Shown here one piece after another: positions 1 to 8,316 of a stretch of 39,539 nucleotides of DNA. Both the position numbers and the translations under genes were made by a program. Origin of the DNA: Desulfococcaceae bacterium HSG9 (GTDB lineage Bacteria > Desulfobacterota > Desulfobacteria > Desulfobacterales > JAUCGF01); assembly GCA_030378005.1 (NCBI GenBank), contig JAUCGF010000007.1:1-39539 (forward strand), in the 5' to 3' direction. Positions within the stretch are counted from its first letter, which is position 1. Each line of letters starts with the position of its first letter. Under the pieces are notes generated by a model. It made no database searches and had not been told where the DNA came from. It was given only the letters and a program-made list of their open reading frames with translations.

Positions 1-114
1 GAGTTTTTCATTATGATGCGGTGTAAGCTTCAGGCTCTCCTCTTCGACTGAAGGCATAGCAGGTTCTAAAATTTTTTCAAAAACCGTATCGTTTTCATTT
101 ATATCATTTATCAT
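1..114 (-). CDS. Partial unknown protein (N-terminal 38 residues)
   Basis: An open frame starts at the ATG at 114 and runs leftwards off the window without a stop. A good ribosome binding site (AAGAAGGA) lies about 10 bases upstream of this ATG. The peptide begins MINDINENDTVFEKILEP and is acidic and hydrophilic, with no signal peptide or membrane segment. I do not recognise a family. It points away from the kinase fragment that begins at 212. The gene is real on the strength of its start site, but its function cannot be judged from 38 residues. Confidence 0.55.
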   Translation of the reverse strand, partial: MINDINENDTVFEKILEPAMPSVEEESLKLTPHHNEKL

Positions 115-211
115 GCTCTGTAATCCTTCTTTACGGATTAGGATATACAGATCATGAGGGGAGTGTCAAGAACTTTTCAATTTTTTATGAAATTGTCAGA
201 TATAATCAGGC

Positions 212-928
212 ATGATAATTGCATTTGCAATAATCATTCCGTTCTTTTCTGATTCCGAACTGGATAAAAGCAGTGGTAAACCTTTTCTCGTTATGGAATA
301 TACCGCTCCGGGCAGTATGGAGCATGTTTTTATGAAAACCGGCGAACCGCTTAATCCTAAAATTGCGGCAGAACAGATCATCGGTGCCTTGAATGGCTTG
401 GAATATTTACACGCTCAGGGGATTGTTCATCGGGATATAAAACCGGAAAATGTCCTGAACAAGCATGCTGAAAACGGTGCGATGCGCCCTTTAATCAGCG
501 ATTTCGGTTTGTCCCGGGAATTTTCAAAGGCCGGCGGCTCGGTTTTAACCCGACGGGGAACCATGCTGGGCGCGCCTTTATATATGCCGCCGGAACAGAT
601 TCGGGATGCCCACAACGTCAAGGAACCGGCCGATATTTACGCTATGGGGATAACTCTTTATTATCTTTTAACCGGAAAATATCCGTTCGACTTTTCGATG
701 CCGCAAGCGGAAACTTCCGCAGACTCATCGCGTCTGGTAATTCAAGACACAACTTTTAAATCGCCTCTGCGGATGATATTGGAAGATGACCCCAAACCGA
801 TTCGGGAAAACAATCCTGCGGTCCCTTTGCCGTTAGGCCGCGTTGTTGATAAGGCAATTCAAAAAGAGATCGGCCTGCGCTTCCGGAGCGCAAGGGAGTT
901 TAAAGACAATCTTGAACGGGCGATATAA
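212..928 (+). CDS. Ser/Thr protein kinase, C-lobe only (5'-truncated)
   Basis: The 238-residue product carries the C-terminal lobe of a bacterial Hanks-type Ser/Thr kinase. The hinge strand is FLVMEY (about 25-30), the catalytic loop HRDIKPEN is at 73-80 with Asp75, the metal-binding DFG is at 97-99, and the activation segment ends in a PPEQ form of the APE motif near 126. The helix DIYAMGITLYYLLTG follows. The whole N-lobe is missing: there is no glycine-rich loop, no VAIK lysine and no helix-C glutamate, and an in-frame stop lies at 203-205. A normal domain is about 260-280 residues. There is no clear ribosome binding site. This is probably a decayed kinase gene or a pseudokinase-like fragment. 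An active enzyme is unlikely without the ATP-anchoring lysine. Confidence 0.75.
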   Translation: MIIAFAIIIPFFSDSELDKSSGKPFLVMEYTAPGSMEHVFMKTGEPLNPKIAAEQIIGALNGLEYLHAQGIVHRDIKPENVLNKHAENGAMRPLISDFGLSREFSKAGGSVLTRRGTMLGAPLYMPPEQIRDAHNVKEPADIYAMGITLYYLLTGKYPFDFSMPQAETSADSSRLVIQDTTFKSPLRMILEDDPKPIRENNPAVPLPLGRVVDKAIQKEIGLRFRSAREFKDNLERAI

Positions 929-941
929 TTTTGAAAAACGC

Positions 942-1619
942 TCACCAACCCTTGCGTTGATTTTCGATTTTTTCAAAATCCATATCGTAACATGCCGCAT
1001 CCTTCTTTTCTATAAGCTGCTTCTGAAACCGCAGGATTTTTTCAATAAATGCGATAACATCGGTTTGCAGCGTCTTTTCGACAACGGCCAAAGCGCGATC
1101 AAATTCACCGGCCCGGCGCAACAGATCAATTTTGATTAAATCACAGGAACCGTCTTCAGTGGCAACAGTCTTGCCATATTTTTCACCTTGTTCGATCAAT
1201 TCAATTGCACGCAGGCGGCATTTTCGGGCGTCATCCGATTCGCCATAATCATCGCACCCCCAGGCGGCATGGATGGCTGACCAGGCGGCGGAATCATATT
1301 GGCCTTGCATCTGTTCGATATAAGCGGTGCATATAAATGAGCTGCTCCATTCGGGATAAATCCGCTTTTCAATTTGGTGCCGGTATTCATCACTTTTCAC
1401 AATTCTGACGATACTGGCGTCACCTTTGGAAATGTCGCCGGCACAGTAAAGACACGATGGGCAACGTTCAACCTGGTATTTAATGGTTGATCTGACCATT
1501 TCCGGCGGACGGGTATCCAAGTCCGGAACACCAAAGCGATTGGTGCTGCCGATAAAAGTATATTCGTTTTCCGCTTTACACACAAAGCATTTTTTTATGT
1601 CATAATCCAAAGTTGTCAT
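942..1619 (-). CDS. DUF2225-like protein with zinc-knuckle cysteines
   Basis: The 225-residue protein has an N-terminal CFVC pair (residues 11-14) and a second pair in CPSC (about 53-56), probably one zinc site. The rest is helical and repeat-like, resembling the TPR-like part of the DUF2225 family, whose role is unknown. The ATG at 1619 lies two bases after the stop of the ParB/AsnC-like gene. Its ribosome binding site (AGAGGA) sits inside the end of that gene, so the two are very likely co-transcribed and translationally coupled. It is the last gene of a three-gene set with the phosphoesterase. The family call rests on overall resemblance. No enzymatic motif is visible. Confidence 0.65.
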   Translation of the reverse strand: MTTLDYDIKKCFVCKAENEYTFIGSTNRFGVPDLDTRPPEMVRSTIKYQVERCPSCLYCAGDISKGDASIVRIVKSDEYRHQIEKRIYPEWSSSFICTAYIEQMQGQYDSAAWSAIHAAWGCDDYGESDDARKCRLRAIELIEQGEKYGKTVATEDGSCDLIKIDLLRRAGEFDRALAVVEKTLQTDVIAFIEKILRFQKQLIEKKDAACYDMDFEKIENQRKGW

Positions 1620-1621
1620 TG

Positions 1622-2725
1622 TTATCCTCTTTTGTTAAAAAATGAGTCATCCTTTTTCCGCTTTGAATGCACCGGAATAATCGTCTGTGTGCGGGTGACA
1701 GCCGAAATGCTTCGAATTCGCTCATGGACGAATTCGCCGATGATCGCCGAATCGGATTCGAATAAATCGCTTTGCATCACGATTTTGGCGATTAAATCAA
1801 ACTCGCCGTTTACATAGTGGATTTCACGCATCGTTTCCGTTTTAAACAATTTTTCCATGACACGGTATTCATGCCCGACTTTAACCGTTATCAGGATAAA
1901 TGCCGTAATGCTGCGTTTCATTTCCGGCATTTCAATATCTTTTTTATCGGCCATTTCAGTTCTGAACGCCTCCATATTCGCGGGGATAAGCTGTTCAACA
2001 CCGATACCGTATTTACGTTCATAGCCCTCTTCCCAATGATGATACGTGATATAGGTGTAAAAATCGGCGACCGTGCGTTGGGGGAAAACTCGGGTGAGAT
2101 GGCTGTTTTCAATAATCGCAGCCAGGGGAGTGTAAATCGTTTTGTGCCAATCTCGGGCCGCATCTGCAAAAGAATATTTTTCAGACTGGGAATCCTCAAG
2201 ATGTTTGCGGTGTTCTGTTATTTGCTGCAAAAGATAGCCATATTTGCCCACTTTGCTCACTTCGATAAAATCATGCAGCCCCGTTTTATCTTTGAATTTG
2301 ACCTTTTCCCGGTATAAGATGTTTTCCAGACTGTTTCTGGAAGGCAGAAACTCCAGAATATGGGCATCAATCGTTTTAAAGTCTCTCTCCTTGGCCACAG
2401 CCACACGATGATTGCCATCCAAAACAAAATACTCATTTTTGATCTGGTATAGTTTTATAGGCGGTAAAGGGGTTCCCTGGCGCATCAGTTTCCTGATATT
2501 TTGCAGGCGTTCCGAAGGGCGGCCCTTGACTAAGCGAAACTTGCCGTCAAAATCGCGATAGCGTCCCACGCTTCCCATGATTTGCGCCAGCGGCACTGAA
2601 TGAACGCCGTGGTCTCTTCTGCTGAAAGCGTCCTCTTTTTTTTGTTCTTGGGCAAAACTTTTGATCGTTTTGCGGGAATTGTTTTTGTCTCCGGCAACCA
2701 GAATTTTATCTATCAAATTTGTCAT
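1622..2725 (-). CDS. ParB-like domain protein with C-terminal AsnC/Lrp ligand-binding domain
   Basis: The N-terminal part (about 45-130) resembles the ParB/sulfiredoxin-like domain, with the signature LDGNHRVAVAKE. A helical middle region containing FPQRTVADFY resembles DUF4032-type proteins. The last ~90 residues (from about KRSITAFILITVKVG) look like the RAM ligand-binding domain of Lrp/AsnC regulators, ending in TRTQTIIPV. No helix-turn-helix is visible, so it is not an ordinary Lrp regulator. I chose the ATG at 2725; a TTG at 2737 is possible. The start overlaps the end of the phosphoesterase gene by 20 bases, which indicates one operon. A role in nucleotide- or DNA-linked signalling is inference; the fusion is the unusual point. 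Confidence 0.7.
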   Translation of the reverse strand: MTNLIDKILVAGDKNNSRKTIKSFAQEQKKEDAFSRRDHGVHSVPLAQIMGSVGRYRDFDGKFRLVKGRPSERLQNIRKLMRQGTPLPPIKLYQIKNEYFVLDGNHRVAVAKERDFKTIDAHILEFLPSRNSLENILYREKVKFKDKTGLHDFIEVSKVGKYGYLLQQITEHRKHLEDSQSEKYSFADAARDWHKTIYTPLAAIIENSHLTRVFPQRTVADFYTYITYHHWEEGYERKYGIGVEQLIPANMEAFRTEMADKKDIEMPEMKRSITAFILITVKVGHEYRVMEKLFKTETMREIHYVNGEFDLIAKIVMQSDLFESDSAIIGEFVHERIRSISAVTRTQTIIPVHSKRKKDDSFFNKRG

Positions 2726-3317
2726 CGTCAATCTCAAAAGAAGTGTAACCGCAGGTGTTGATCACCTTGGTTTGATTCACTATTGTAATACGTTCATCAG
2801 GATTTGAAAAGTGTTTATGGATATGCCCATGAATAAAATAGGCGGGAGCGTAGCGTTTAATCAGCTTCATATAGCTGTTAAAGCCTTTGTGGCACCTGTC
2901 TTCGGCATCATGCACATGCCGCGGCGGCGCATGCGTAATGACTATATCAATACCGCCCCGTCGCCAGAGTTGAAACCGCAAGCAATTGATTTTATGACGC
3001 ATCTGGCGTTCATGATACTGGTAAGGCCCGCCATTATACCAGCGTGAACCTTCCAACCCCAAAATATTCACGCCGCGGTAGCGAATCAATCGGCCATCAA
3101 GGTTGACGCACCCGCGTGGAGGCTTGGCAGCGTAACGAATATCATGGTTGCCGCGAACATAATAAACGACAGCTTTCATGGACGTGCTTAAAGATGTGAG
3201 ATATTCCGGCGGAAGATCGCCGCATGATAAAATCATATCAGCTTGAGGCACTTTGGCGGAATCGAAATATCGGTCAAGAAACGGTTCGACTTTATCGGAA
3301 ACAGTAAGGATTTTCAT
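2706..3317 (-). CDS. Calcineurin-like metallophosphoesterase
   Basis: The 203-residue protein carries most motifs of the metallophosphoesterase fold: CGDLPPEY (GD motif, about 32-39), GNHD (about 56-59), THAPP (about 128-132) and GHIH (about 164-167). The usual first motif, D-x-H, reads SDKVEP here, so the first metal-site histidine is absent. This variant occurs in a subgroup of small cytosolic phosphoesterases. No signal peptide is present. The substrate is unknown. It is the first gene of the set with the ParB/AsnC-like and DUF2225-like genes. No ribosome binding site is visible, because the tandem repeat array begins two bases upstream of the start codon. Confidence 0.85.
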   Translation of the reverse strand: MKILTVSDKVEPFLDRYFDSAKVPQADMILSCGDLPPEYLTSLSTSMKAVVYYVRGNHDIRYAAKPPRGCVNLDGRLIRYRGVNILGLEGSRWYNGGPYQYHERQMRHKINCLRFQLWRRGGIDIVITHAPPRHVHDAEDRCHKGFNSYMKLIKRYAPAYFIHGHIHKHFSNPDERITIVNQTKVINTCGYTSFEIDDDKFDR

Positions 3318-3318
3318 G

Positions 3319-3906
3319 TTAATAACGGTATGATCGCATATTTTCGCTCTTGTTCTTGCTCTTACTCTTAATCTTTCTGAACGAGTAAGAGCAAGATTAA
3401 GAGTACGATTATGATTATGAAATGGGTTTAAGTATCTTATTTTTTTACAACATACTTCATAAAATTTAATAATGGTATGATCGCATACTCTCGCTCTTGC
3501 TCTTAATCAGAACGAGTAAGAGCAAGAGTAAGAGCAAGAGTAAGAGTAAGATTATGATTATGATTATGAAATGGGTTTAAGTATCCTATTTTTCCACAAC
3601 ATACTTCATAAAATTTAATAACGGTATGATCGCATACTCTTGCTCTTGTTATTGCTCTTAATCATAATCTTAATCTTAATCTGAACGATTATGATTAAGA
3701 TTACGATTACGATTACGATTATGAAATCGGTTTAAGTATCCTATTTTTCCACAACATACCTCATAAAATTTAATAACGGTATGATCGCATACTCTCTCTT
3801 GTTCTTGCTCTTAATCTTAATCTTGCTCCTTCAGATTAAGATTAAGAGCAAGATTAAGAGTAAGAAAAGTATCCTATTCTTCCACAACATGCCTCAGAAA
3901 GCTTTT
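3319..3906. repeat. Four tandem ~150-bp units carrying hexamer hairpins and copies of the glnQ 3' end
   Basis: Units begin with TTAATAAYGGTATGATCGCA at about 3319, 3466, 3615 and 3770. Each has a left arm of CTTNNT-type hexamers, an apex around GAACG (CTTCAG in the last) and a right arm of GANTNA-type hexamers (GATTAA, GAGTAA, GAGCAA, GATTAT), so each can form a long hairpin. Each of the first three units ends with a sequence close to TATCCTATTTTTCCACAAC, which nearly matches the last codons and stop of the downstream-oriented glnQ gene at about 3867-3900. The array fills the whole gap between glnQ and the phosphoesterase gene. Confidence 0.9.
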
Positions 3907-4611
3907 CAGGCGGTCTGATTCCGGTGTTTTAATGAGTTTCACGGGATCGCCGTCTTCTGCAATCCTGCCTTCATCCATGAATAAAAGTCTCGTTCCCGCC
4001 TTGGTGGCAAAGTTCATTTCATGGGTGACAACCACCATCGTCATACCCTCTTTGGCTACGGCGATCATCACGTTGACCACCTCTTCGATCAGTTCAGGGT
4101 CAAGCGCTGAAGTCGGTTCATCAAACAACATGACTTTAGGTTTGATCGCCAACGCTCTGGCAATCGCAACCCTTTGCTGCTGGCCGCCGGACAATTCTGC
4201 GGGGAAATGATCGCTGCGGTCGCCAAGACCCACTTTCTTCAGAAGATCATGGGCGATCTCATAGGATTCGGTCTTGGATAAACCACGCGTTTTGCGGGGG
4301 CCGAAAGCGACATTGTCCAGAGCCGACATGTGCGGGAAAAGATTGAATTGCTGGAAAACCATGCCGACTTCTTTACGAATTTCACGGATATGTTGTTTTT
4401 GTTCGGGAAGTTTGATTTTGTCAACAATCAACTCCCCTCCTGTGATCATCTCAAGCCCGTTAATACAGCGTAATAAAGTCGATTTGCCTGAACCGGAGGG
4501 TCCGATCAATACGACAACTTCATTTTTTTCGATGGTCAGGTCTATGTCGTACAATACCTGTAGATCGCCATAGCTCTTGTCAACGTTTTTAAATTCGATG
4601 ATGCTGTTCAT
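3874..4611 (-). CDS. glnQ: Amino-acid ABC transporter ATP-binding protein (GlnQ-like)
   Basis: The 245-residue ATPase has all ABC motifs: Walker [10 protein letters not shown] (37-45), Q-loop around VFQQF (86-90), signature LSGGQQQR (140-147), Walker B MLFDEP (161-166) and the switch histidine in VVTHEM (His197). Length and the [13 protein letters not shown] context match the polar amino-acid (PAAT) family. It would energise import through the permease encoded just upstream, with which it overlaps by four bases. The gene ends in the repeat array, and its last ~30 bases have near copies in that array. The exact substrate cannot be told; GlnQ is used in the family sense. Confidence 0.93.
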   Translation of the reverse strand: MNSIIEFKNVDKSYGDLQVLYDIDLTIEKNEVVVLIGPSGSGKSTLLRCINGLEMITGGELIVDKIKLPEQKQHIREIRKEVGMVFQQFNLFPHMSALDNVAFGPRKTRGLSKTESYEIAHDLLKKVGLGDRSDHFPAELSGGQQQRVAIARALAIKPKVMLFDEPTSALDPELIEEVVNVMIAVAKEGMTMVVVTHEMNFATKAGTRLLFMDEGRIAEDGDPVKLIKTPESDRLKSFLRHVVEE

Positions 4612-5330
4612 ATTATTTTCATCCTTTTTTCGATGTATTTAAGCGTTAGAGCCAAGGCTGATGTCATGATCAAGTAGCAAAACGCCACGGCCGACCAGAT
4701 TTCAAGCGCTCTGAAATTGCTCGCCATAATTTCCTGACCCTGGCGGGTCAGTTCGCCGACACCGATTACAATAAATAACGATGTGTCTTTCAAGCTGATA
4801 ATAAACTGGTTGCCTAACGGCGGTATTGCGCGCCTGAAAGCAAGCGGAGCGATGATATTGGCGATCAGTTGCAGACGGCTGATTCCCATGGCCATCCCGG
4901 CCTCAATCAGTCCTTTGTCGATTGACAGCACCGCGCCGCGCACGATTTCGGCCATATAAGCGCCTGCATTGATCATAATGGTTATGATTGCGGCCGTAAG
5001 CGCCTCAAAGCGGATACCTTTTATGCCGGTTACGCCCGTGATTAACATTGGCAAGGCAAAATAGATAAACATTGCCTGAACCAGGATTGGCGTACCGCGA
5101 ATCAATTCAATATAAGCAACAGCCAGTTTTTGTGCGATTTTGCTAAGAACCTGCGAAAAACCATAAAATTCTCCGCCGACTGCGTGTGTTCCGGAAATTC
5201 GTAACAGACCGGCAACCGTTCCCAAAACCAGCCCGCCGAGAATTCCTATAATCGCAATATACCAGGTTAATTTGGAACCGGCCAGCAGAGACGGGATTGA
5301 TTCAATAATAACACTAAATTCAAAATCCAT
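4608..5330 (-). CDS. glnP: Amino-acid ABC transporter permease (GlnP/HisM-like)
   Basis: The 240-residue inner-membrane permease has about five hydrophobic segments and the cytoplasmic coupling (EAA-type) region [20 protein letters not shown], followed by [14 protein letters not shown]. This is typical of the PAAT family, where it forms the channel as a homo- or heterodimer. Only one permease gene is present, so a homodimer is expected. The stop overlaps the ATPase start by four bases. A 455-base gap containing a palindromic element separates it from the binding-protein gene, although all three genes read the same way. Confidence 0.92.
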   Translation of the reverse strand: MDFEFSVIIESIPSLLAGSKLTWYIAIIGILGGLVLGTVAGLLRISGTHAVGGEFYGFSQVLSKIAQKLAVAYIELIRGTPILVQAMFIYFALPMLITGVTGIKGIRFEALTAAIITIMINAGAYMAEIVRGAVLSIDKGLIEAGMAMGISRLQLIANIIAPLAFRRAIPPLGNQFIISLKDTSLFIVIGVGELTRQGQEIMASNFRALEIWSAVAFCYLIMTSALALTLKYIEKRMKII

Positions 5331-5361
5331 AATTTTCTCCCAAGTTATAAGTTTAGAGTTA

Positions 5362-5462
5362 AGTACCTGGACAAAAGTTTTCCGGTATTTTAGAAATCGG
5401 ATTTTTTAGAAAAATCCGATTTCCAGCAGAATTTGTAACCTGAAAATATATGTCCAAGTACT
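5362..5462. repeat. Type-2 inverted-repeat element (intact copy)
   Basis: A 101-bp element with ends AGTACCTGGACA and TGTCCAAGTACT (imperfect terminal inverted repeat) is bracketed by TA on both sides, as expected for a TA target. It contains a hairpin with arms AAATCGGATTTTT and AAAAATCCGATTT. A second copy of the same sequence at 24711-25118 is split by another element, and a third fragment lies at 24546-24603. It sits between the binding-protein and permease genes. Confidence 0.8.
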
Positions 5463-5568
5463 TACAAGTTGTAAGGAAACTGACAGAATCAATCCCTTAG
5501 AATGAGGGACGAAATAATTCCCATGCTTAGTGCATGTTTCAACTTGCGTTGCCAGTGGTCAAGCATAA

Positions 5569-5616
5569 CGACCGAAACCCTGTTAAACGATATTCGTTTT
5601 GGCTGGGTTTCGGTCG
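5569..5616. repeat. Hairpin with perfect 12-bp arms in the glnH-glnP gap
   Basis: CGACCGAAACCC (5569-5580) pairs with GGGTTTCGGTCG (5605-5616) around a 24-base loop. No T-run follows on the transcribed strand, so it is not a classical terminator. It could lower read-through from the binding-protein gene to the permease gene, or stabilise an mRNA end. The rest of the gap holds the type-2 element, a GGGACGAAATAA fragment near 5509 related to the ends of the 17250-17370 element, and a short AACTTCAAACTT tandem stretch at about 5721-5760. Confidence 0.55.
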
Positions 5617-5785
5617 AAGGTCTTGTTTAATTCAGAGTATATTTTTCTCGTCAGTCATAAGATTTTGTAAGTTTATGCCCATATCCAATCAAGTATATAA
5701 TGAGCAAGAAGTTAAAGAATAACTTGAAACTTCAAACTTGTAACTTCAAACTTCTAACTGACAAGTATTTTTCATGCGCTGTTTT

Positions 5786-6547
5786 TTATTCCGGCGCAGT
5801 ACCGAACCATTTTTTGTAAATTTTATCGTATTCGCCCTGCTCGATAGTTTCCAGAAGCGCCACGTTGACTTTATCGCGCAATGCGCTGCCTTGCTGAAAA
5901 GCGATGCCGTAGTAAGCGGCTTTGATATCAGGGCCGACAGCTTTGGCTTTGCCCTTGCTTGCGTTTTTGATAAAATAAAGCACGTTGGGAGTATCATGAA
6001 CAGCCGCATCCGCACCGCCTGTCATAACCTCCAGATAAGCCTGATCAATATTGGGGAATTGAACCAATTTTTTGGCACCCAGTGTTTTAACGTAATCCAC
6101 TGTCGCCGTTCCGGTCTTAACCGCAACCACCTTTCCTTTAAGGTCTGGCGGGCCGTTAATATCCTTATTGTCGGCCAGCACCATTACCTTCAAGCCGGCT
6201 CTAAAATAAGCGTGGGAAAAATCAATCGCTTTTTCCCTTGAGGATTTAATGAAAATAGCTGCTAAGGCCACATCAAGATTTCCGGTGGTCAGGCCGGGAA
6301 TAAGTCCGTTGAAATCCATGGGAACAAGTTTATATTCAAGCTTTAAGCGTTTGGCGATGGCAGCCCATAAATCAACGTCAAAGCCTGTATATTTGCCATC
6401 TTTGCCTTTAAATTCAAACGGGACAAATGCCGTATCCACACCCACGCGAAGTTCCTCGGCGTAGGCATTGCTGAAAATCATCAGAATCATGGGGATTAGC
6501 AAGATACTGATAAAAATTAAACCTTTGGACAATTTAGTTGTTTTCAT
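5786..6547 (-). CDS. glnH: Periplasmic amino-acid-binding protein (GlnH-like)
   Basis: The 253-residue product begins with a signal peptide (about residues 1-30, ending SNAYA) and continues as a family-3 solute-binding protein: [17 protein letters not shown], then FDVDLW and LDVALAAIF, with the hinge and second lobe around [12 protein letters not shown]. It would deliver a polar amino acid to the GlnP/GlnQ-type transporter encoded downstream. The ATG at 6547 has a strong ribosome binding site (AAGGAG). A sigma70-like promoter lies at 6809-6837. Glutamine specificity is a family default, not shown by the sequence. Confidence 0.92.
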   Translation of the reverse strand: MKTTKLSKGLIFISILLIPMILMIFSNAYAEELRVGVDTAFVPFEFKGKDGKYTGFDVDLWAAIAKRLKLEYKLVPMDFNGLIPGLTTGNLDVALAAIFIKSSREKAIDFSHAYFRAGLKVMVLADNKDINGPPDLKGKVVAVKTGTATVDYVKTLGAKKLVQFPNIDQAYLEVMTGGADAAVHDTPNVLYFIKNASKGKAKAVGPDIKAAYYGIAFQQGSALRDKVNVALLETIEQGEYDKIYKKWFGTAPE

Positions 6548-6640
6548 CTAAAACTCCTTTTTTTTAAAAATTAAAAGTTCATAAAATTGTAAATTCAGAT
6601 AGTTAGGGAAGCTGTTTGAGCATCATTCCCAATATGACTA

Positions 6641-6654
6641 TATCACCTCCTTTC
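6641..6654 (-). promoter_or_regulatory. Extended Shine-Dalgarno sequence in the glnH leader
   Basis: Read on the minus strand, the leader holds GAAAGGAGGTGATATA, a nearly full complement of the 16S rRNA 3' end. It lies about 100 bases upstream of glnH. About 13 bases after GGAGG there is a TTG followed by GGAATGATGCTCAAACAG and then two codons and TAA, a possible 9-codon leader ORF. A leader peptide or ribosome-loading site is inference. Confidence 0.35.
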
Positions 6655-6692
6655 AGGCGGTACTTTTATGCCCTTATTTCCATGGTTATTTA

Positions 6693-6808
6693 GGACTATC
6701 AACTTTAATGTGAGACAAAAATCGGGTTTATCAAGCGAAAAAAACAACATGGGCATGCATCGCTGAAAAACCCGATTTTTTATAGCTGCCCCGCCTTATA
6801 TTAGCAAC
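6693..6808. repeat. Type-4 palindromic element (degenerate copy)
   Basis: The right end resembles GCTAATATAAGGCGGGGCAG read on the minus strand, and the left end GGACTATCAACTTTAATG is a weaker match. Between them lies a hairpin with arms AAAAATCGGGTTT and AAACCCGATTTTTT. Related copies are at 24403-24535 and 27861-27962. In the glnH transcript this hairpin falls within the leader. Confidence 0.5.
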
Positions 6809-6837
6809 TCTATAACCTTATGGATAAATATTGTCAA
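6809..6837 (-). promoter_or_regulatory. Sigma70-like promoter for the gln-type operon
   Basis: On the minus strand, TTGACA (6837-6832) and TATAGA (6814-6809) are separated by 17 bases. Transcription would start near 6802 and give a leader of about 255 bases that contains the type-4 hairpin and the extended Shine-Dalgarno sequence. The promoter directly abuts the end of the type-4 element. Confidence 0.55.
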
Positions 6838-7241
6838 CCATTGTTCATTTATTGCCAGGGCAATTGCATGAAAAAATACTTGCCATTCTCCTTAGAGACT
6901 GTATAACCGCTTCTGACTTTTTACGAGACCATCAAATTTAAATCCAGAGTATCCTTGATTTTATATTCAAAATGGTTTACATCTGTCGCATTCAAAAGTT
7001 AGGGTTAAATACAAATCCGGTTTTCGCTATATAAAGCCAAGTAAAGCGGTTTTGTGCAAAAAATACGCAGCAAAAGGCTGTTTAACTCCGTTCCTCCGCA
7101 TACTTGACTTTTGCGCTCCAGAGTCGCTTTTAATTATAATTAAGATACGTTTTCGAGTTAATACGGGCTGAGTTGATCGCCTTGAAATTATAGCGTAATT
7201 TAAACACTTTTAATTTATAATTTACAAAAGGAGGAGAGAAC
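6838..7241. other. Intergenic region between the divergent ABC and TRAP operons
   Basis: No gene is visible. A weak promoter for the TRAP operon may be TTGACT at 7104-7109 with TTTAAT at 7129-7134, but the 19-base spacing is poor. The GGAGGAG ribosome binding site of dctP is at its end. Nothing else stands out. Confidence 0.4.
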
Positions 7242-8225
7242 ATGAGGCATTGTAAAAAAGTATTCGCAATCGTGGGGACATTGGCCATTATTCTGATGGG
7301 TGCCGATGTTATGGCAAAAACAATTAACATTGATATTAACTGTACAATGAAACCCGGCGGCTCCGAAGAAGACGCCATTAAAAAATTTCAGGAGTTAGTT
7401 GATAAAAATTCCGGCGGCACGATGAAAGTCAAAATTTTTATGAGCGGCCAATTAGGCAAAGAAAAGGCGGTGTTGGAATTGATGAAAATCGGTCAAACCC
7501 AGATGGCTTTGACCGGCGGCCTGTTTCGCACCATGTTCGCTAAGGAATACGACCCGATTACCATACCGTTTTATATGCCGACATGGAAAAGTATCGTTGC
7601 CTATCTGGATGGCCCTATGGGTAAAAAAATTGGGGAGCTGGCAGAAGAAAAAGGCGGCGTTTTGGATTTCGGTCCGCAGAAACGCGCACCGCGACACATG
7701 ACTTCCAATCGTAAAATAACAGGGCCGGATGATATTAAAGGGTTAAAATTGCGTCTTCCCGCGATTCCGATCTGGGTGGATGTATGGAAAGAGGTTGGCG
7801 CGCTGCCTACCGTCATTCCGGCTCCGGAAATATATCTGGCAATGAAAACGGGCCAGGTTGAAGCCCATGAAAATTCGCTTGTTTCACCCTTTTCGCGTAA
7901 ACTGTGGGAAGTTCAAAAATATATTATCCTGACAAGCCATGTATATTTCCCATGGCACTGGGTGGTAAGTAAGACCTGGTTTAATAAACTTGATCCCAAG
8001 AATCAGGAAATTATCAAAAACGCAATCGCCGAAGCTCGCAAATACGGCACTGCAATGGAAGATAAAAAAGACGCTTTTTATACGGATGAGTTGAAAAAGA
8101 AAGGCATGGAATTTATCACTCCGGATGTAGCGGCCATTCGCGCCAAAGCCATGCCTGCGATTGAAAAAGCGATCAAAGCGTTAGCCCCTGGCGTTGCCGA
8201 AGAAGTGGAGCGGGTTTCTAAATAG
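7242..8225 (+). CDS. dctP: TRAP transporter solute-binding protein (DctP family)
   Basis: The 327-residue protein has a cleavable signal peptide (about residues 1-25, ending DVMA) and the DctP fold. Landmarks are LGKEKAVLELMKIGQTQMALTG near the N-lobe, the conserved KGLKLRLP segment with an organic-anion-binding arginine, and ALPTVIPAPEIYLAMKTGQVEA. It captures an organic acid in the periplasm for the DctQM membrane subunits encoded downstream. The start is certain: a strong GGAGGAG lies just upstream. Between dctP and dctQ there is an 85-base gap holding a hexamer hairpin. The substrate is unknown. Confidence 0.93.
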   Translation: MRHCKKVFAIVGTLAIILMGADVMAKTINIDINCTMKPGGSEEDAIKKFQELVDKNSGGTMKVKIFMSGQLGKEKAVLELMKIGQTQMALTGGLFRTMFAKEYDPITIPFYMPTWKSIVAYLDGPMGKKIGELAEEKGGVLDFGPQKRAPRHMTSNRKITGPDDIKGLKLRLPAIPIWVDVWKEVGALPTVIPAPEIYLAMKTGQVEAHENSLVSPFSRKLWEVQKYIILTSHVYFPWHWVVSKTWFNKLDPKNQEIIKNAIAEARKYGTAMEDKKDAFYTDELKKKGMEFITPDVAAIRAKAMPAIEKAIKALAPGVAEEVERVSK

Positions 8226-8251
8226 TAGTTTTGATTGAGCATACTTTGGTT

Positions 8252-8316
8252 TTTAATTCTTAATCCTAATCGGAACGATTAGGATTAAGATTAAAAGCAA
8301 AATTAAGATTATGAAA
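8252..8316. repeat. Hexamer-hairpin repeat spanning the dctQ start codon
   Basis: Arms ATTCTTAATCCTAATC and GATTAGGATTAAGAT flank a GGAAC apex, followed by further hexamers and the terminal motif GATTATGAAAT. The same terminal motif ends units of the 3319-3906 array. The ATG inside it is the dctQ start. Confidence 0.8.

Noticed and set aside
3319..3906. Possible CRISPR array in the repeat block
   Set aside because: Units are ~150 bp, nearly identical throughout, and made of slipped hexamers; there are no unique spacers of regular length and no cas genes.
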